A stretch of 64,000 bases of DNA from positions 186,001 through 250,000 of the forward strand of contig JAMYHL010000024.1 of assembly GCA_025531455.1 (NCBI GenBank), written 5' to 3'. Origin of the DNA: Apiotrichum sp. Y4204 (lineage: Eukaryota; Basidiomycota; Tremellomycetes; Trichosporonales; Trichosporonaceae). The translations under genes and the position numbers were made by a program. Of the stretch, positions 1 through 10,622 are shown piece after piece; within the stretch, counting starts at the first letter, position 1, and each line of letters starts with the position of its first letter. The notes under the pieces are model-generated. The model was not told the origin of the DNA. It made no database searches and saw nothing but the letters and a program-made list of their open reading frames with translations.

Positions 1-1600
1 TGGTGTCGGTGGAGTATTCCGTACTCCGTCTCGGAGAGTCCCGAGTCCTTGATCACATGCGGCTCCAGCCAGCAAACGGCATGGGCACGCGCTGACGCGA
101 CGTGTCTGCCGTAGGTAGGGCCGTAGATGCAGCTGCGTAGATGGTTGTGCCGGTGCCGCTGGTATCCAAAGAAAAACGGCACGAGCGCGCCAGCCGGCTC
201 CGCCAAGCCCCGCATTCCACGCACCGCAGCACATGACGTGCGGGCAGAGCGTGTGGGGCTACTACGAAGCTACGATGCGCGCTACCGGCCGACCGGCACC
301 ATGGATCTAATCTGGCAATCTCAACAAGGGCAACTCTACAATCCCCCTCGTGCAGCCCCGCAGCTGCAGCCGGATACCGGATACACGGTTTGCGGCTTGC
401 ATGCGGCTGTGAGGCTGGCGGCATGTCTGCGGCGCGCGGCTTGTTGCCCTCTATGCTCCCCCGCTTGCCCGCTTACATGGCTGCATGCCTGACATGCCGC
501 CATGCATGGCGATGGCGCTTCGCGAGCTGTTAGGGGGCCATAGGGGAGAAGCATAAAACCCTGGGCGGTGAGTCCTGGTGTCCCTATGGGCTCGCCCAGT
601 TCTATCCCTCTCCCACCCCCTTCGACTCTCTCTCTCTTCTGTCTCTCCCCCTCGCTGCGTTGCCACTTACGCACTTGCACCCACCTGCACTGCATGTGAC
701 GGGCACTGCGCATGCGCACTGCCCGAAGAGCACTGCGAGACAAACGGTAAAAGGCAAGGTGCTGGGAAGTGGGCCAAGTGTCAAAGTCAATATCCGCCGC
801 TCGCTGCCTCGCTTGCAAGCAATCCCCTCCCCCCACCTTCGTCCCCTACTGTCGCGCGCCACAGTCACGGCATCACTATTAGCTGGCGCAAGCTAGCGTT
901 GCCGCGCCCGCTGCTCGTCGTCGCTTGGTCGCTTGGCAAACCGGGCCAAAACGACATCCCCCCGGCGTACATACCGACATCAGTCGCCTGGCGACCTGCA
1001 CATCTACACGGCGACCGGACGCCAGGACGCCAGGACGCCAGGATGGGACAGGCAGAGGGCTCTGAGAATGCAGGTTGTGCAGGTTCCGGCATTGCACGAT
1101 CAGGCCTGGCCTCGGCGTCCTCGAGTCCCAGCTCCCGCCTCAGCCCGGCCTCCCTGGTCGCCAACTCGCGCACCTCACGCACCTCACGCTCCTCACGCAG
1201 CTCGCACAGCTCGCACAGCTCGATCCCCGTCGCCGTGTCTGTCCCACTCTCGCTCTCGCTCTCCCTCCCTATTCCTGTCCCTCTCCCACTCGGGCCCCTC
1301 CCCACCTGCAGCACCTCCCGTGGTGGCCTGAGCCTGAGTCCCGGCCGCTCCGGCTCATGCGTCTCGTCCGCTTCTAGCATTCCCATTCCTGCTTCCATTT
1401 CGAACTCCAACTGCGTCACACATGCCGGGACCAGCACGCCATCAGGAGCAGAAGCATCAGGACAAGGTCCACCAGGCGCGTTGACATCCGGACAGCCGTC
1501 CACCTTGCAGACTTTCACTTTGCAGTGTGCCCCCGAGTGCTCTTCTTCCTGCTCATCTCTTCATTGCCCCAATGCCCAACACCACCCACGCACTACGGCC
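1..1600. other. Upstream non-coding / low-complexity region of FBL1
   Basis: No gene with recognisable protein features is seen. From about 580 the DNA is strongly pyrimidine-rich and contains short tandem runs, such as CTCACG(C/A)AC units at about 1170-1215 and CTCTCGCT units at about 1245-1270. An open frame continues upstream from FBL1 to position 578, but its translation is a Ser/Pro low-complexity string typical of CT-rich DNA read through. It is more likely promoter and 5' UTR than protein. Confidence 0.5.
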
Positions 1601-3280
1601 ATGTCGACGGTCCCCACCGACCCCCTCTCCTCGATCGCGAGCAGCGGCAGCAGCGCCGAGTCGGACGTCTCGGGCGGCAGCATGAGTGCGGGAAATCCAC
1701 AGCGGGGTGTCGACCCGAGTTCGTCACCGAAAAGCACAGCTTCGCACCAAAGCACGAGCAGCACGAGCGCGCGGAGCAGCAGTCACAGCGGCACCAGCGG
1801 CCTCAGCAGTACCGGAGTGGGAGTGACCCTTTCGGCCGCGGCATTCCCGCATATCCTTAGTGCGGTCCTCGCCGCCTCACCGCGCTCAACGCTCCTCGCC
1901 TTCCGAGCTACCTCGCGGGCCATGTGCGATACGATCGACGCCCAGCTCGCGTACCACCTCGTCTTTGAGCAGGTGCAGGTCCAGCTGCAGCGGACTAGGA
2001 ACCGCGCGCGGAATGTTCCCGACAGGCACGGCAGCGAGGATAGCGATGGCGAGGAGGTGGATGGGCAAGATGGCGATGGAGACGAGTTGATGCGAGATCG
2101 GGATCCAGAGTCCGTCTCCGCCGAACTTGAGGTTTCGGAAAGATTACCAGAATCAACGGACATGGACATGGACATGGACCGCCCAAGTCTAGCGATCCGA
2201 ATCACGGACGGCGACGGGAAGCGTATCCCGGCGCTGCAGCCGGGCACGTACGCGACTCCGACTCGGCGGCAGGCATATGTCCTGGGATGTGCCGAGGTCG
2301 TGACGCTGCGCGGCCTCGCGACACCGAGGGCATTTGCCCCGCTCGTCCCGCATCTCACGTCGACCCAAACCCTCCTCTATCAGGTGAGGGGGTACGCCGG
2401 TCCGCTCCCTGGTGCCCGCGTCGTCGTCCCCGTCCTCCCCCCGCCGCCGACGCAGCCGCCACTTCCGATACAGGCGCGACCGGCCCGCTGGTCGCTCGGC
2501 CCCGCGCGCTGCGACACCCTCGTCCTCCTCGTCCCCCTCGCGCACATGGGCGCCGGGTTTGTCCTCCACCCCAACTCTCACAGCGAAGTCGTCACCATCT
2601 TCACTCCGCTCGACCTCTCCCTCGCTGCTCTGGGATTCTCACAGGAAACAGCAACAGGCTCAGTACCCGCTTCAGCTTCAGCTTCTGCTTCTACCCCAGC
2701 CCCGACGTCAACCGCCGCAGCTTCCCCCGCCGGCGCCCCGGTAACTCTGCCTGTCACCTCGCCGTCTCCGCCTCCGCTACCGCCACTGCCCGCGCCCCAG
2801 TCTCTCCCCTCCGCGCCATCCTCGCCTGTGCCATGGGCGCGCCCACCGGCTCCGAACCCGCCGCAACCCCAGCCAGCCCCTCCTCAGCATATCCCCAACC
2901 AGCACCAGCACATCCAAACACTCCAGCTCCAACATCTCCAGCACCTCCAGAACCCACAACACCTGCATCCGCCACAAAACCCCCACATGCCCGCTTGTCC
3001 GCTGCGGCACATTATCCCAAATATCGCCCGCACGGTCGGGCACACGCGGCATGTGGTCGTCGGCCTCGAGCTCGTCGACCGCACCGGCGACCGCGAGAGT
3101 CTTGAGATTCTCCAGCGCCACGTCGTTCGCGCCGTGCTTCTTGAGGCGTGGCGCGGCGACTGGTACGGCCCCGCCGACGAGATGGAGCGTATGGTCGCGG
3201 ATCACATCGAGTTTGTCAGCCACGACGAGTACGCGCGCCGCGTCGGGAGGGAGCAGTATGCCCTCGAGACGCGCATGTAG
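1601..3280 (+). CDS. FBL1: F-box-like family protein (559 aa), intronless
   Basis: First of ten paralogues. The F-box-like block lies at about residues 80-121 (FPHILSAVLAASPRSTLLAF continuing into RATSR). An acidic segment with a DMDMDM repeat follows (about 143-196), then the family blocks VVTLRGL and SEVVTIF. A Pro/Gln/His-rich linker lies at about 387-463, then VVVGLEL, and the protein ends with the family signature FVSHDEYARRVGREQYALET. The ATG at 1601 is chosen because it precedes the first non-repetitive sequence; an in-frame ATG at 1043 and open frame back to 578 leave a longer form possible. The gene stands alone, 0.85 kb from the 3' end of the nitrilase gene. An SCF adaptor role is inferred from the F-box-like block only; no substrate is suggested. 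The large insert between conserved blocks is unusual within the family. Confidence 0.72.
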   Translation: MSTVPTDPLSSIASSGSSAESDVSGGSMSAGNPQRGVDPSSSPKSTASHQSTSSTSARSSSHSGTSGLSSTGVGVTLSAAAFPHILSAVLAASPRSTLLAFRATSRAMCDTIDAQLAYHLVFEQVQVQLQRTRNRARNVPDRHGSEDSDGEEVDGQDGDGDELMRDRDPESVSAELEVSERLPESTDMDMDMDRPSLAIRITDGDGKRIPALQPGTYATPTRRQAYVLGCAEVVTLRGLATPRAFAPLVPHLTSTQTLLYQVRGYAGPLPGARVVVPVLPPPPTQPPLPIQARPARWSLGPARCDTLVLLVPLAHMGAGFVLHPNSHSEVVTIFTPLDLSLAALGFSQETATGSVPASASASASTPAPTSTAAASPAGAPVTLPVTSPSPPPLPPLPAPQSLPSAPSSPVPWARPPAPNPPQPQPAPPQHIPNQHQHIQTLQLQHLQHLQNPQHLHPPQNPHMPACPLRHIIPNIARTVGHTRHVVVGLELVDRTGDRESLEILQRHVVRAVLLEAWRGDWYGPADEMERMVADHIEFVSHDEYARRVGREQYALETRM

Positions 3281-4133
3281 ACCAGACGTTCCAGACGCTC
3301 CATAGTCTTTAGAATGTAGTGTACTGTATTACCGTAATTTTTTCCCGTCTCCCCCCGGGGCTTGGCGATGGAATCCTCATTGCTCGAAAATGGGTTGCAT
3401 GGGCTTGCTCGATCGCCACAATGACTCGTCGTTCGACTCGCATTTTCTCTCGTGTTCCATAAGGTGCTGATGACCAACACAAATTTTCTCACAACTCTCA
3501 CTGCCTCTCTTCACTCTCCACTCCAAATCTCCTCCATAGTCACAAGCACAAGTAAAAGCACGACGACTCCATTCCGGACGATGTCGTACGACATCCACCA
3601 TTATTCCCAGTACACCACCAGCCGTCGGTTCGATCGCTTCCAGTGCTGGGCGCACATGTGCGTCGGTGGCAGAATACCGAGATCCCAGGCGGAATGGAAG
3701 GGCAGCTAAACATGCTAAAATCGCACACGCCAGCCCACGCCACACCCGCCATCGGCCATAACTCTCTTCCATGATACTGTGGTACTGTGGTACTGTAGAC
3801 GCCGCCGGGTTTCAGCGACGACGCCGCGCTCCGCCGCCGCCGCCCGCATATACGCATACCGTCGCCCCAGACAGAAAAGAATACGGGAACAACGGAAGGC
3901 TCGGAAGGACCGGGCGATCGGGAAACACTGCAGCTGGATGGCTGTGTGAATTGTGTCAGCTGTGATCGAGCTGAGACTGGCGGTGTAGGCGGCTGGTGGG
4001 TATCGAAGTCTTTGTTCCACTGATCTGATATTATGACATGGCGTGCCCGGGTTTCCCTTTTTCTGTGTTTGCATACAACGCTCCCAAACGTATTCCTATT
4101 GCCTTCATTGTTCGCTATTTTTTTTTTTCCTCC
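3281..4133. other. Intergenic region between convergent FBL1 and nitrilase genes
   Basis: No supportable gene. It holds a short tandem TACTGTGG repeat at about 3773-3797, a GCC/CCG-rich run at about 3820-3845 and a T-homopolymer of about 12 at 4119-4130 just beyond the nitrilase stop. The ORFs on the minus strand have no recognisable domain and unlikely composition. Confidence 0.5.
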
Positions 4134-5410
4134 TCACAGCTTGGCGAGCACGCCCTTGAGCAGCGTCTCGCGCGAGTAGTGTCCCACGGGGTCAAAGTCG
4201 AGCTTGGCCCCGTGAATCTCGCCAATGTCAATCTGGAAATAATCAGCCGTCGTCCCTCTCTTCCTTCTCTCACATCAGCATAAACGATCCCCTCGCGGTC
4301 CCACAGCGGGCCAGCAAGCACCTCGCCCAGCGGACCGACGATACACGTGCCCCCGCGCGACCACACTTCGGGCTTGGCGTTGGCGTTGGCGCCTGCCGCG
4401 ACGTTGGGCGGATAGTCTGCCGGGAAATCCGTGTTCTGCTGGAACTGGTTGGCTTTCGTCAGTCATTATCAGTTAAAAATGCTGGGGTTTGTTCGTACCG
4501 GAAATCACAAAGCAGCGGCCCTCGAGGGCAATGTGCTGCATTGTCGGGAGCCACGTGTCGCGCCCGTCCGCCGTGGGGCGAGATACCTGCGGTCAGAAAG
4601 TGAAGCATAACATACCCACAGCTCGACGCCCTTCTTGTACAGCACGTAGCGGAGGAGCGGCATGTAATCTGGTGTCTCAGAGGAGAAAATAACAAACAGC
4701 TCACTTTCCCAGCAGATGACGGCGCCCATCCTTCCAATCCCAGTCTCCACCACTGCGAGGTTATCCGCCTCTTTCGCCTCGCCTTCCGCATCCCCATGGG
4801 GAGTCACGGGGTTGACGTCCTCGCCCTCACTCCAGATCATCCTCTCTGCGCCCGTAGGCTTGATCTTGCGGTGTTTTGCGAGAAGCACCCCGCCAGGAGA
4901 GAAGATCAGGTTGGTGCACCACACGGTCGACCCCGAGCCGAGCACCGACCGCTCAATGATCCCGACAGAGAGATAGATGCCGTGCTGCTTTGCCGTCTGG
5001 GCGAGCTCTGCAAATGCCCAAAAGTCGCTTTCTGGAGACTGGACGCCGTGCGCCGCCAGCCAGTCCCGCCCCACCGCGTCCTCGGGCACCTTTACCGCCG
5101 ACTGCTGTGAGTGGAAATTTTTTCAGTAGATTACCTTCACATAGCGCGCGTACCACTCCCTGTTCTCGGGCTTGCGGTACCCGATGCCAAACTCGGGCAT
5201 GTAGCGCGGGTACGCGGAGAGAAAGGCCTGTGGTGTGAGTAGGAGAAAGTGGAGATGGGGAGGTTTCGAGATTCAGATTCCCACCTCGGGGAGGAGGACA
5301 AGCTGGGCGCCGCCGGCCTTGGCCTCGGCTACTAGGGCCTGGAGCTTGCGCACGCTGGCGGCGAGGTCGAACGACACGGGCGCGGACTGCACGGCTGCGA
5401 CGCGGGTCAT
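4134..5410 (-). CDS. Nitrilase (carbon-nitrogen hydrolase), 7 exons, 345 aa
   Basis: It hydrolyses nitriles to carboxylic acids and ammonia, by family; the substrate is not deducible. Splicing gives exons 5410-5285, 5227-5135, 5104-4705, 4668-4616, 4586-4499, 4452-4274 and 4232-4134, with introns of 57, 30, 36, 29, 46 and 41 nt. The total of 1,038 nt keeps one frame throughout. The catalytic triad is visible: Glu42 in [12 protein letters not shown] (split by intron 1), Lys153 in AKHRKIKPT and Cys204 in GAVICWENYMPLLRY (split by intron 3). PTADGRDTW and [12 protein letters not shown] are also typical of fungal nitrilases. The length is normal for the family. The start at 5410 ([15 protein letters not shown]) matches the usual N-terminus; upstream open frame is read-through. 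It probably acts in the cytosol, as no targeting signal is seen. Confidence 0.93.
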
Positions 5411-5789
5411 TGTGAGAGTATTGGATTGTGAGAGAGTTGAGAGAGTGTGAGAGATCTGTAGAAATGCAAGATGCGCCAGGCCACGACCAGGTACAGGACC
5501 GCCGAAGCATCGGTTACCTATGGTCAATGACTTCATGGGGCAGTCATCGGCCTGCTCCGCGACTGATATCGCTCGTGCGCGCATCTCGCCCGCGAAACAA
5601 CAACAACACCAGCAACAGTTGCCCGCTCTGCCCGCATCCTCCCCACTCATTCAGATTCGTTGCATTAATAAATAGAGACGCAAAACGTGTATAATCCACG
5701 TTGTGTAGCTATAGTGCGTGTGTAATCTACTGGTCAATTACGATCCGATAAGGCCCACAGGTGTTGGCCCGCGTCGCCTCCAGGCTGAA
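5411..5789. other. Intergenic region between nitrilase start and PNS1 stop
   Basis: The 379 bp between the nitrilase ATG and the end of the PNS1 gene, which lie in the same orientation. It should contain the nitrilase promoter and the PNS1 3' end. A pyrimidine/purine-rich GAGAGT tract lies just upstream of the nitrilase ATG (about 5412-5455). No ORF with features. Confidence 0.6.
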
Positions 5790-7868
5790 TTAATGGCGGT
5801 CGTTGTGGGGGATGCCCTGCACGACGCGGGGGTACGCCTGGCGGATGAGGTCGAAGAGCGCCGGTGCGCGCTGGGCGAGAATCATCGGGTGCTCGCCAAG
5901 ACCGACAAAGATGGTCGACGTGCCGGCGTCAATGGCGCGGCCAATCGTAGACGAGATGTTGATACCGATGAGGAACGCGAACAGGATGACTGGCGCGGTG
6001 TACTGCCCCTCGCGGTTGTAATCCGGCTTGGTGACTGATGGGTTAGAAGGGGAAGCACATCCCAAGACTCACATCGCAGGTAGACGTAGCCGAACAGACC
6101 ACACAGGAAGCCGTTGAGGTACGCGCCCCACATGATGACAATGCTGACGAGCGAGTCGGCAGCGAGCGCATCAATACCGCGGTCCTTCATCAAAGTCCAA
6201 GTGTCCTTGGCAGCGGGAATGTACGCCTTGCCATAGAGTGCAATCTCAATGTACGCGTCTGGATGTCAGAAAAGCTCCGCGCAAAGCTCGTAGCTTACAT
6301 TTGTTGAACCACTCGAGGAGACTGCGAATGCATCCAAGGCAGCACACCGCGCAGCACGAGAGAATCTGCATAACGGCTGGATGTCAATTTGGGCCGTTGA
6401 ACCTCATCTTCGTAACTCACTGTCACCATCCTGTCGAGCGCTGCTCTGGGCAGCGCGGAGGATGGCCTCGATTGTCTCAAGGATGGCAACGATGAGCGAG
6501 CCAAACGCGATGGAGCCAAGGGAGAGAGTCGTGGCACGGCCAAACGCCTTACCGCTCGCGTTCTTCGGCAGGCCAGTGCCGTCGTTCATGCGCGGGCCGT
6601 AATAGTACCATCCTGAGAGTTAGACTGTACCGCTTTACAAACTCACCGCCAAAGATACCTCCGGCGAGGGTGCAGAGCACTACGTTGGCCACGACCTGGG
6701 AGGTCCAGTAGAACGAGAAGGTCGTGTAGACGATCAGGCCGGCGACCTTGCCTGAAGAGCACGACGTAGTCTGGCAGGCTGCGGGTTAGCGACGGGAACT
6801 TGGGGAGACGATATGGCTGCCGCCAAGACTATGACGCGTGCGTAGTCCGAGGATTGTCTGCCGCGCCAGCTTCGGTCCCCATTTGCCCGACTCACCAGGG
6901 CTGTCCGGGGTGTATTTGACGTAGATGGCAATAACGGTGAAGGTGTACCAGCACGCAATTGCGGCCTCGACGAGCATGCCGAGGAAGACGATAAGGTACA
7001 CCGAGGGGTGGTGCTTTGTGATGTCGATCGTGGTCTGGAGGAGCAGCTTTGTGAGGGGGATGCGGCTGCGCATGAAGAAGTACGAGATGATCGAGAAGAG
7101 CGCGATGATGAGGAAGATGATGGCGCCGGACCAGTCTGGTGTGAGCAAGGAAGGCGATCTGCAGACGTACACTTGTTGATGAAGTACCAGATACAGATAC
7201 CAATGTTGAGAATGACGGTCATCACGAGCGTTACCTCGAGGATAATCTTGGCAAACGCGCGGAGAAGCTGCTGTCAGATGGGATTCCCAGGGAGATTAAA
7301 CCGCAGAACACACCATCAACCAAATGGCGCCGACAGCGACGGCAAGCGCACAGACAAGAAGGAGAAGGTAGACCGTGTGGCTGCGGTGTCAGTCTTATCT
7401 TTCCCGACCTGCAACCCCCAAGGTCACTCACTAGTTCAGAGTCATCGCCGCGCCGGTCGCGCCGCCGCCAACACCGCCATTCAGGCCGCCAAACTGGACA
7501 AACGACTTGATGGCGATGCCGCTGACGGCCGCCCATCCGCCGAGGTTACAGATGAAGAGGATGAGGAAGATCGGGTCCTGGAGACGCGACTTGGGGCGGA
7601 AGCGCTGCCCCGTCTCCGCCGTCTGCTGCGAGAACGGCGCCGTGTCCCCCCACTTGTTGTCGCCGCCGTACTCGGGATTGCCCGCCGGCGGAGCGTACGG
7701 CTGCGACGGCATCATGCTGTACCCACTCTGCTGGGGAGGCAGGCCCTGCGGCGGCGGATACCCCGCCGGCGGGGGATAGTTGCCCTGCCCCTGCTGGTAG
7801 TTGCCCTGCTGGTAGTTGCCCTGCTGGTAGTTGCCCTTGCCGGGCTCGTAGAACTCCTGCGCGCTCAT
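5790..7868 (-). CDS. PNS1: Choline-transporter-like membrane protein (CTL/SLC44 family, PNS1-like)
   Basis: A multi-pass plasma-membrane protein of the CTL family (the yeast member is PNS1). Its transport role in fungi is not well settled. The N-terminus (from ATG 7868, MSAQEFYEPGKGN) is Gly/Gln/Tyr/Pro-rich with three GNYQQ units, followed by DPIFLILFICNLGG, the first membrane helix. Hallmarks follow in order: DWSGAIIFLIIALFSII, ITKHHPSVYLIVFLGMLVEA, GSIAFGSLIVAILETIEAIL, LEWFNKYAYIEIALYGKAYI, LMKDRGIDALAADSLV, PVILFAFLIGINISSTIGRA and DAGTSTIFVGLGE. It ends IRQAYPRVVQGIPHNDRH. Several introns of about 35-60 nt interrupt it; for example, one after the ALAVAVGAIWLM exon has a GTGTGT donor. 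Size and motif order match the fungal family. The gene is co-oriented with the downstream nitrilase, but nothing shows a functional link. Confidence 0.93.
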
Positions 7869-10622
7869 GCTGGCGGGCTGGATGGATGGCGCGGTGGATG
7901 GAGAGTGTGGAGAAGAGAGAGATGTGATGGGCGGCAACAGAAAATGGTGTCAACAGAGTTTTTACCGTTTCTCACCCCCTCCCGGCTAAGCCTGGCTGAT
8001 GGCTGTTTTGCTGGCGACCAGCTTGTTTCTATTAATTCCCACTTTCACTTTTGATTGTTGCTCTCTTCTTCTCCTCCCTCCTCTCCCCGCGCAGCCAGTC
8101 GTGACGCGAGGAAAAAATAAAAGCCTAAATCACAACAACTCTTCTCCCTCTGCTCTCCTCCCGTGCCTGCCGTTAATGACGTAACGAGGCGCGAGCGCGT
8201 GTCACGGTGAGAAAGTGTGGAATAGTGCGCGCTTTCAAGTGACTCTTTTGTGGAGGAGCTGCGATGATCGGCACAGAGAGAACAATCCATGATGGTATCA
8301 GCGCAGATCACAGAACAACCAGCGTGTATGGATCGTCGCCATGGATATAAACAACCAAAACCCATCTCACCGAGACCTCTACCCGATAACTCTCCCAACA
8401 TTCTGTTGAAACGCAATTCAACGCGCCGCGCCGCGCCAGGGTCCGGAAAGGCTCCCTTAGTCGCTTGATGGATCCCGTCAGGACGGCCAGGCCGCCGCCA
8501 GGCCGCAAGACAGCCAGAGTCGTGCCGTCAGGGCACTGGAGAAAATCTCCGCCCGTGATCTTTGATCCTGATCGTCAATCCACGGATCCATGAATCCTCT
8601 CCATTCCTGTCTCCACCCATCGCCCCATGGATGCCTGCTGCGTTTCGTGCATTCGCGGGCGGGGCAGTCGTGGGCTGTGCATGGCAATGGCGCAGCAATT
8701 CGCAGCAATGTGCTGTACACACGCTCTGCCGCACCGAGCACCTGTCGGACATGGCCGCGAACTGAAACTCCTCACCATCTCACAATCTCACTGGCTCACA
8801 ATCTCACAATGTCACACATCGCACACATCGCAAGCACCGCGGCGCGGCGCGTTTTACGTGCACTGCGCAGCAAGGCCAACACCCTGGCGGAGATCACAGA
8901 AAGCATCGTCTCCGGGTCCTTATGCGACGCAGGACTGTCAGTACACATCGCGCTTCAGTCATGTTGATTGTGATAGCAGGCTGATGTGGCTAACATAGCA
9001 GCAGCTGGATGCGTGTGCCATGGATCCATGCGTATCGATGACATATCGCCTCATACATCATTCTCCGCCCGCGTATACGCTATGCATCATAGGTTCCACG
9101 CCCCACGACGTCCCAGTTCAAGTTCAATAGTGCATCCTCATTGTCGTCTTATAACGAACCAAGCGCACGGCCCACCGCACGGACGCAAGAAGGCTACCGA
9201 ACAGGTCGACCTGGACATTCTCTCCCACGGCAACACGGCGGGGGAAAATTGGACCGTGGAGTCCTTCGGAACACGGAATCCGATCGTTCAGTTCGTGGCA
9301 TATCCCCATCTCCAGAGCATCAAGTTCTCATCCTGGCGATGAAGATATGCCGCGAACGAAACATACGGACCTTGTGTATTCAGTGAGCCTGGTTTTTTGT
9401 CTTGTGCTGCTGTGTGCAGCTCGAACCCTCGGTGAGGGAAGGTTTGTGCCGGGTACGGGCGCGGGCTCGTACTCGGCACAAACCTACTCTCACTGCGGGT
9501 ACTCGCTGCACCAACTTGCTTTAAGCCTGCTCTCGGCCGCTTGTCTCCAATGAGCGTCCAGTATGAACGAATACGTGTTGGGTCCAAGAATGGGTGACGA
9601 AGAGATACCTCTATGGCGAGGGTGGTTGGCGAGTGGATGAAGGATGGAGTGAAGATTGTACAAGATACGAGCGACGGCTTTTATACTCCTGTTGGCCTCG
9701 TGTACTCGCGGCCTGAGCCTTCTCTAGAGCTTCTCTCGATTTTTTTCCAGTGCGGGGGTAAAACGCGTCAATGCTCTAAAGAGCTCAAGATGATCAGATA
9801 TCTGGGATCCGGGATCCGGGCGAGACGTGACGACACGCGACGACGCGTCGCGCTCCACAAGGTCCACATGTGGTCCACGTACCACTCAATGTGAGCGTGG
9901 GTAGCGTGGCGCGTGCATCGTGCATGTTCGGACTTCGAGGCTCCAGTTCGTAGTTTGTCGTTTGTAGTTTGTAGCTTCCTGTTTGTAGTTTCACTGTTTG
10001 TAATTGCAATCTACGCGCCCGCCCCCCGCCGTGTCCGGATGCAGGCGCCATGCGATCCGAGTGTGTCTCACCGTGCGCCATCTGTCATCTGGGACGCCAC
10101 CAGCAGGGCCGCAGAGAGGAAGAGTATGCATCGATGTGGTACAGGAGGCGCAGCAGCTGCGCTGTCGTGTGAGTGGAGAGAAGTGCAACTACAAATCGTC
10201 TGTGCGAGAATACAAATCCCGGGTGTGTGACGAACAACAGATCCGGCGGCAGATGCTCTTTGTCTCACTGCGTCCATCAACACATTTGCTGTTCGTCTTT
10301 TTGTCCCTCTTCTTCTTCCCAATCCTCAGAGTATCAGCGTCTACTGAATGTATAATACCGCATATGGCCACTCACTTCTCACTATTCTTACCCCCTTGCG
10401 TTCTTATCTCTTGTGTTCTTACGCCCAGCTCTCAGCACTGTTCGCGGATCACCCGACATGCTGTGGAACTCGCACTGACATCGGGGACAACGTTTGATCG
10501 TCCGTCTCATCGCCGTCCATCTATCGCCAGCAACGCGCCGTCTATATCGTGATTTCTCCTCACCACCTCTTTGCCTCGCATTCTGCCTATCCTCGTTCGC
10601 CACCAGCAGACTCTCAACCGTC
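7869..10622. other. 2.75-kb intergenic region between PNS1 and FBL2 (divergent)
   Basis: No gene can be supported. Both flanking genes are transcribed away from it, so it must hold two promoters. It contains a CT-rich tract at about 8050-8170, a long imperfect inverted repeat at 9420-9505 and a degenerate GTTTGTAGT tandem at about 9946-10006. Short ORFs (for example 9347-9553) lack domains and lie over the repeats. Confidence 0.55.
9416..9509. repeat. Imperfect inverted repeat with 12-bp perfect core
   Basis: AGGTTTGTGCCG at 9440-9451 pairs with CGGCACAAACCT at 9474-9485. The stem continues inward through a GT wobble and GTAC to a 12-nt loop (9457-9468), and outward so that 29 of 37 positions match by eye. 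It could be a small MITE-like relic or a structured RNA. No target-site duplication was identified. Confidence 0.6.

Noticed and set aside
865..1518. Minus-strand ORF of 217 codons opposite the FBL1 upstream region
   Set aside because: Mirror of the CT-rich repeats on the + strand; repeated Glu/Arg strings and no domain.
3377..3772. 131-codon minus-strand ORF beside FBL1
   Set aside because: No domain, no homologous feel, and it sits between two convergent genes.
7008..8054. Plus-strand ORF of 348 codons across PNS1
   Set aside because: Antisense shadow of PNS1 exons and introns; the minus strand gives clear CTL motifs.
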